DNA of 9,828 bases from Phycisphaeraceae bacterium (lineage in GTDB: Bacteria; Planctomycetota; Phycisphaerae; Phycisphaerales; Phycisphaeraceae): the NCBI GenBank assembly GCA_016763955.1, contig JAESSU010000418.1, positions 1-9,828 on the forward strand. Reading direction: 5' to 3'. Below, in pieces: positions 6,098 through 9,828 of this stretch (position 1 is its first letter; each line of letters opens with the position of its first letter). Position numbers and translations under genes: made by a program. The notes under the pieces are model-generated. The model had not been told where the DNA came from, made no database searches, and saw only the letters and a list, made by a program, of their open reading frames with translations.

Positions 6098-8212
6098 CTA
6101 TTGGTTAGGTAAGTCACGTAACAACTGTCTTGGCCGTTCTTTCTGCACTTGCGTGATGGCTAGCTCAATGATTGCTTTAGACGGGCTATTGGGCAATGGG
6201 GCGGTGATTTGTCGGGCTTTATCGCGATTTTTAAATTGCGGTTCGGGACAGGTCACAAGGATCCATGCCAGGTCATATTTAAGCGCGTTGTCAGGTGATT
6301 GTGCCATTGCTTTTTCAAGGAGTTCGATGGCACTAGCGGTATCGCTGAGCATGTATCGGGTGAGTCCAAGAGACCACCATGCAGCAGGTTCGTTGGGTCG
6401 AATTTTAAGGACTTGCTCAAAATAAGGTTGGGCTTTGGCGTAGTGTTTTTGATTGAGCATCAGTAATCCCAGTTCCTGATAAGCACCAATGGCATGCGGC
6501 CTTAACGTGATGGCTTGTTGATAAGCATGGATCGCAGGGTCGATGTGGTTTAGGTTTTGTAGCGTGCGACCTAAGTAATGCCACGCCGAGACGTAGGCGG
6601 GGAAGAGGGAGACTGCTTCTTGGAAGTGTTTGGCAGCTTGGGGTAACTGGTCAGTTTGTCGTAATGCCAGTCCGAACCAGTAGTGTCCTTGAGGTAGATC
6701 AGGTTGAAGTTTGAGGGCTATTTGAAGGGGCGCGATTGCGTTTTGAGGTTCGCCTTTTTTAATCAACACGCTGGCATAGTTTGCGTGAAGCTGGGCAAAT
6801 TGTTGGTGATGTTCTAAGCCTTGTTGGTAGTCGTCGTAAGCGTTTTGTAGCGCTTGTGGGTGTTGGGTGTGATCGTATAATTTTTCCCATGCAGCGCCTC
6901 GATAGTTGTATGCCATCCATGAGTTTGGATTTTTATTTAAGGTGTCACTAAAAAGCGTAAACCAGTTGGCATAGGCAGGGGTGTAGCGCATGGTTTGAAC
7001 CATGAGTAAGGCAAAGATCACTGCAAAAAAGGTTCTGCGAGTTATCGCATTAAAGCGTTGGGTCAGTAAGTACAATGCCGCTGCGGCGGAGGCGATGATG
7101 CCCATGGTCGCGTGATAAGCAAAGTGGTCTGCGACATAACTAAATCGCATGGGATAGACATCAAATAAACCTGATGCGGGTAACAATGTGCCTACGGTAA
7201 ACAGGTATCCAGCTAGGGGCCAAAGCGTGATGCGCTTGCGAAGTGTCCAAAAGACAACGCCAATAATCACCGCTGCGAATGGGAAAAGGTACAGCAAGAA
7301 ATTGTGGCTGGTGATATCCCATCGCGGGTAATTGAACATAAACACATCGGGAAAGATCACCTTCTGAGCATAAAAGAGCACGACGCGCCCGTAGATGATG
7401 ATTCGCTCAAGTAGGTTTTGATCCCAAGCTGCGCCGCGGGCTCCTACCTCGGTTGTCTCCATGCTCAGTGTGATGCGTGAGAGCATGATGCCCAGAATAA
7501 AAAAAGGAACCAGCAAGCCCACATGTTTCCATGGCAAGCGTTTAATCACCGTCTTCAATGAGTCGGACGATGAGCACTGTCTAACCCACAACACCAACAC
7601 CATCGCAGCTGGAAAAGTCGTCGTCACAGTCTTACTAAGTAACGCGCTTATGAAGAAAATCAAAGCAACGAAATACCAGACCCACTGCCTCCGGAAGTGT
7701 GGGCGGGGGCGGTTTGCAAAATGTAAGTAACTCAATGCGGCGAGCAGATAGCACACCAGTGATAGTACATTTTTACGTTCAGTGATCCAACAGACGGTTT
7801 CCACATGAATCGGATGCAGGGCGAATATTGTTGCCGCAAGCCATGCGATGCGCTTTAATCCTAGGCTTACTAAAAGCCACCACCAAAGCAGACTCGCGGT
7901 GATATGTAGGACGAGATTGGTGCTGTGATAACCCGGAGCCCAGAGTTTCCAGCATTGATATTCGGCCCAGAATGTAGAGTGCACTAGCGGATAATATTGA
8001 GGCGTTGCGCCTCGCACGGTCCAGATGCGAATTAGGCCTTGGACATTTTGAAGATTGGGATTCGCTTGCACGTAGCCATCGTCATCCCAGATAAACCCGT
8101 TAGAAAGACTCGGCGTGTACGCAATGACCGCAAGTAAGACTAGCAGTCCTGCTTTGAGCAGATGTCGATTGGGGGATGGATTCGGATGGGTCAGTAACGG
8201 CTCGGTGGTCAT
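6098..8212 (-). CDS. TMTC/PMT-like GT-C membrane glycosyltransferase with C-terminal TPR repeats
   Basis: Counted from the ATG at 8212, this 704-residue protein combines a polytopic GT-C domain (about 1-415) with about six tetratricopeptide repeats (about 430-655). GT-C marks are the acidic W-D-D-D motif in the first external loop (42-45), H-P-I-H-V-E-T-V-C-W-I-T-E-R-K-N (133-148), L-S-K-T-V-T-T-T-F-P-A-A (192-203) and S-Y-V-A-D-H-F-A-Y-H-A (358-368), the set found in bacterial relatives of eukaryotic TMTC O-mannosyltransferases. Such enzymes use polyprenyl-phosphate sugars at the outer membrane face; donor and target are unknown. The C-terminus has the L-A-W-I-L-V-T-C-P-E block common in planctomycete TPR proteins. 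A TTG at 8245 would add 11 residues; I prefer the ATG, since a -10-like TATACT lies between the two. The gene starts 50 bp after the lipoprotein and may share its transcript. Confidence 0.9.
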   Translation of the reverse strand: MTTEPLLTHPNPSPNRHLLKAGLLVLLAVIAYTPSLSNGFIWDDDGYVQANPNLQNVQGLIRIWTVRGATPQYYPLVHSTFWAEYQCWKLWAPGYHSTNLVLHITASLLWWWLLVSLGLKRIAWLAATIFALHPIHVETVCWITERKNVLSLVCYLLAALSYLHFANRPRPHFRRQWVWYFVALIFFISALLSKTVTTTFPAAMVLVLWVRQCSSSDSLKTVIKRLPWKHVGLLVPFFILGIMLSRITLSMETTEVGARGAAWDQNLLERIIIYGRVVLFYAQKVIFPDVFMFNYPRWDITSHNFLLYLFPFAAVIIGVVFWTLRKRITLWPLAGYLFTVGTLLPASGLFDVYPMRFSYVADHFAYHATMGIIASAAAALYLLTQRFNAITRRTFFAVIFALLMVQTMRYTPAYANWFTLFSDTLNKNPNSWMAYNYRGAAWEKLYDHTQHPQALQNAYDDYQQGLEHHQQFAQLHANYASVLIKKGEPQNAIAPLQIALKLQPDLPQGHYWFGLALRQTDQLPQAAKHFQEAVSLFPAYVSAWHYLGRTLQNLNHIDPAIHAYQQAITLRPHAIGAYQELGLLMLNQKHYAKAQPYFEQVLKIRPNEPAAWWSLGLTRYMLSDTASAIELLEKAMAQSPDNALKYDLAWILVTCPEPQFKNRDKARQITAPLPNSPSKAIIELAITQVQKERPRQLLRDLPNQ

Positions 8213-8218
8213 GCACGC

Positions 8219-8245
8219 AGTATAACTTAACCTAGCTACGGGCAA
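8219..8245 (-). promoter_or_regulatory. Candidate promoter, possibly leaderless, before the TMTC-like gene
   Basis: On the minus strand TTGCCC (8245-8240) and TATACT (8224-8219) are separated by 15 bases, shorter than ideal. TATACT matches five of six consensus bases and ends six bases before the ATG at 8212. Transcription would start at or next to the A of that ATG, giving a leaderless mRNA. No ribosome site is present. Confidence 0.3.
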
Positions 8246-8262
8246 TGATTGTGGCGGTGTTT

Positions 8263-8667
8263 TTACTGATTGGTAAACAGGCTGCGTTGAATCTCGTCAT
8301 AGATGAGATTGGCTTGTTCTTTGTCGACGGAATGTTTCAGTCCCATGATTTCAATGCGCGTGCGATTGAGTCCTGTGCCGGTGACGATCAGGCGGTAGTT
8401 TCGACTGCGGGCACTGGTGAATTCGATGACCGCGTCCACTGCGGTTTGGATGGGCTTGATGTTTTTGAGTTGTAATTGGTTAAGTGTGTTTAGGGCTTGC
8501 TCGACGACGCGTCTGGGTTCGATTTGGACGGTTTTGCGTACGAGTGCGACTTGCGTCCCTTTTTTTGCCAGCACATTGGTCATAGGTGTATTGTTATTAC
8601 AGCCGGTCATTGTCAGGGTTAACCCGAGTCCCAGAATCATCATCAGACATGTTGCAGTTTGTTTCAT
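8263..8667 (-). CDS. Small DUF3568-like lipoprotein
   Basis: From the ATG at 8667 this is a 134-residue protein beginning with a typical signal sequence: M-K-Q-T, a hydrophobic core and the lipobox-like M-T-G-C at 20-23, then N-N-N-T-P. It should be exported and lipidated at Cys23, anchoring it to a membrane. The mature part has a short helix (V-V-E-Q-A-L-N-T-L-N-Q-L), then beta-type segments (A-V-I-E-F-T-S-A, Y-R-L-I-V-T-G, T-R-I-E-I-M-G) and a final helix (N-L-I-Y-D-E-I-Q-R-S-L). This order and length resemble the DUF3568 family of unknown function; I offer that as a likely but unverified match. The longer open frame reaching 8817 is rejected: its N-terminus would hide the signal peptide and overlap the divergent gene. 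It is the first gene of the minus-strand cluster. Confidence 0.78.
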   Translation of the reverse strand: MKQTATCLMMILGLGLTLTMTGCNNNTPMTNVLAKKGTQVALVRKTVQIEPRRVVEQALNTLNQLQLKNIKPIQTAVDAVIEFTSARSRNYRLIVTGTGLNRTRIEIMGLKHSVDKEQANLIYDEIQRSLFTNQ

Positions 8668-8713
8668 AGGCTCAACTTCGGCTATCTCACTGTAAAAACT
8701 TGAGATGTTGGGT

Positions 8714-8742
8714 TTGCTGATATCGTAACGTTGTTTTAGCAT
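8714..8742 (+). promoter_or_regulatory. Candidate sigma70-type promoter for the YgfZ-like gene
   Basis: TTGCTG (8714-8719) and TAGCAT (8737-8742) are separated by exactly 17 bases and lie 40 bp before the ATG at 8783. This is in the 115-bp spacer between divergent genes, where promoters in both directions are expected. The match is moderate (three and four of six consensus bases). No convincing promoter was seen on the opposite strand for the lipoprotein. Confidence 0.3.
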
Positions 8743-8782
8743 CATAAATAGATACGAAGCTTTTTGGAGCGAGACAGCCTTT

Positions 8783-9805
8783 ATGCAAACCCTATTTAAA
8801 GAACGACTGGATCGCACAAACCCTGTTTGGATGAGCTTTGGCCCAACTGAGCAGGCGGTGGATGTGATTGAAAGTTTTGGACACTATGAAGCAGAGTATG
8901 CTGCCATTCGCAAGGGCGTGGGCATCTTGCACATGCCCTGGGTGGGATTGGTGAATATGGGGGGCTCGGATCGCTTGGCCTTTCTTAATAATCTAGTGAC
9001 GCATGACGTAAAATCTTTGACTCCAAACCAAGTACGCCGTTGCTACCTACTTAGTAAACAAGGACGCATTGATGCGGATTTGCTGGTACTTCAGCAAGAA
9101 GGCAACTGTTTGCTACTGACGGATTGTTTTGCCTCAGCCCGTGTTGCAGATGAACTAGGGCGTTACATCTTTGCTGAAGATGTGGATCTCCAAAACATCA
9201 CCGAGCAATGGGAAACCCTTGGACTCTTTGGCCCGGCTGCGATGCGTGTCTTAGAAGCAGCTGTCGGCGAATCAACACTCATTGAACTGGCCGTGGATAC
9301 TTTTACGCAAGTGCAATTGCAAGACACACAATGTCTACTCGTCCGTCAGGATATGGGCAATACGCCCGGTGTTCTTTTGCTCGTTAAAGCCAATGCACTC
9401 GATGCTGTGTATGGCAGTTTGATTCAACAAGTCGGGGGCATTGTCCCGGATATCGATCAGTCTAAGGATGATAATCCTACTGGCCCCAAACGTGATCTGG
9501 TGGGACGTGCCATCGGTTGGTCAGCGTATAATACGGCTCGCATTGAGTCGGGGGTTCCGATGTTCCGTGTGGATTTTGGGCCTGACTGTTTGCCCCATGA
9601 AACAAGCATTTTGAAGCAGACGGTGAGTTTTACCAAGGGCTGTTACCTAGGGCAGGAAGTCGTCGCGCGGATGGAATCACGAGGCCATCCCAAACGCAAG
9701 CTCGTGGGAATCAAGTTTGATAGCACGGATTTGCCCATTGCCGGGAGCCATGACCAAACGCTCGGCAATGCCAACATCAAAATAACGGTCTGGAAAGCGT
9801 TCTGA
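8783..9805 (+). CDS. YgfZ/GcvT-like folate-binding protein, C-terminus short or frameshifted
   Basis: The 340-residue product belongs to the YgfZ (IbaG/CAF17-like) branch of the aminomethyltransferase-fold proteins, which bind tetrahydrofolate and help maintain certain iron-sulfur enzymes; they do not act in glycine cleavage. The diagnostic motif K-G-C-Y-L-G-Q-E-V-V-A-R-M (285-297) is intact, including Cys287. It is preceded by G-W-S-A-Y-N-T-A-R-I-E-S-G-V-P (245-259), the region common to GcvT and YgfZ. The N-terminus contains the first fold half (L-A-F-L-N-N-L-V-T-H-D-V at 65-76). Only about 43 residues follow the signature, whereas relatives normally carry a fuller C-terminal barrel ending with a G-x-V-T-S hairpin and more strands. 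The last 20 residues (G-N-A-N-I-K-I-T-V-W-K-A-F) look like an interrupted version of that hairpin. The ATG has a distant GGAG at 8766-8769. Confidence 0.87.
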   Translation: MQTLFKERLDRTNPVWMSFGPTEQAVDVIESFGHYEAEYAAIRKGVGILHMPWVGLVNMGGSDRLAFLNNLVTHDVKSLTPNQVRRCYLLSKQGRIDADLLVLQQEGNCLLLTDCFASARVADELGRYIFAEDVDLQNITEQWETLGLFGPAAMRVLEAAVGESTLIELAVDTFTQVQLQDTQCLLVRQDMGNTPGVLLLVKANALDAVYGSLIQQVGGIVPDIDQSKDDNPTGPKRDLVGRAIGWSAYNTARIESGVPMFRVDFGPDCLPHETSILKQTVSFTKGCYLGQEVVARMESRGHPKRKLVGIKFDSTDLPIAGSHDQTLGNANIKITVWKAF

Positions 9806-9828
9806 AAACTCATCTAAGCCTGAGCCAC
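9754..9828 (+). other. Open alternative frame that may continue the YgfZ-like protein
   Basis: While the annotated frame stops at 9803-9805, the frame beginning at 9754 stays open to the window end (25 codons) and ends with G-L-E-S-V-L-K-T-H-L-S-L-S-H. This is loosely similar to the G-x-x-T-S-x-x-x-S-P-x-L hairpin expected at this place in YgfZ relatives. A single-base indel between about 9754 and 9790 would join the two. The stretch is too short to be sure. Confidence 0.2.

Noticed and set aside
7688..7712. CCGGAAGTGTGGGCGGGGGCGG-like stretch in the TMTC-like gene, reminiscent of the tsaB repeats
   Set aside because: It shares CCGGAAGT and a G tract but lacks the GAAAATTTC half and the inverted arm, and it encodes a basic loop that fits between membrane helices. 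The evidence is too weak to call a third copy.
8668..8817. N-terminal extension of the lipoprotein frame by 50 residues
   Set aside because: It would bury the signal peptide and lipobox and overlap the start of the divergent YgfZ-like gene; the ATG at 8667 gives a standard lipoprotein.
1..9828. CRISPR arrays, tRNA or rRNA genes, transposases, integrases, toxin-antitoxin or defence genes
   Set aside because: I looked for regularly spaced repeats, cloverleaf-type arms and the relevant protein motifs and saw none; all large open frames are accounted for by the genes listed.

Overview
The window reads as ordinary chromosomal DNA of a Gram-negative-type bacterium, most likely a planctomycete (perhaps Phycisphaerae). 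This assignment is inference from gene style. The clues are a TMTC-like membrane glycosyltransferase with a TPR tail, a BD-FAE-type alpha/beta hydrolase with a Y-F-G-G-G-W oxyanion loop, a Der GTPase with a diverged second switch region, a small DUF3568-like lipoprotein, and mostly weak or absent Shine-Dalgarno sequences. Base composition is roughly balanced, apart from two G/C-tract-rich repeats in tsaB.

Layout. A possible tail of an upstream gene (ending at 80) overlaps a plus-strand gene for a four-helix, CvpA-like membrane protein with a helical C-terminal region (77-946). A good intrinsic terminator follows at 973-1012. After a 192-bp spacer come two translationally coupled family-2 glycosyltransferases of the WaaE type (1139-2056 and 2053-2916). 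They converge, with only 19 bp between, on a five-gene minus-strand cluster. In transcription order this is a lipoprotein (8667-8263), a TMTC-like glycosyltransferase with TPRs (8212-6098), tsaB (6025-5207), der (5210-3831, ATGA overlap with tsaB) and an alpha/beta hydrolase (3805-2936). Diverging from the lipoprotein is a YgfZ/GcvT-like folate-binding gene (8783-9805), whose C-terminus looks shortened or frameshifted at the window edge.

Function. tsaB and der are translation housekeeping genes: t6A modification of tRNA and 50S ribosome maturation. YgfZ-like proteins support iron-sulfur enzymes. The two GT2 enzymes and the TMTC-like enzyme suggest envelope glycan or glycoprotein synthesis, but they lie in different transcription units and need not share a pathway.

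The most interesting signal is inside tsaB. Two related palindromic, G/C-tract-rich elements (5414-5466 and 5529-5567) sit in frame in the variable part of the gene and add residues with no counterpart in the usual family architecture. They resemble in principle the protein-coding palindromic elements known from Rickettsia. The rest of the window is conventional; I found no defence system, CRISPR array, integrase, transposase, tRNA or rRNA.
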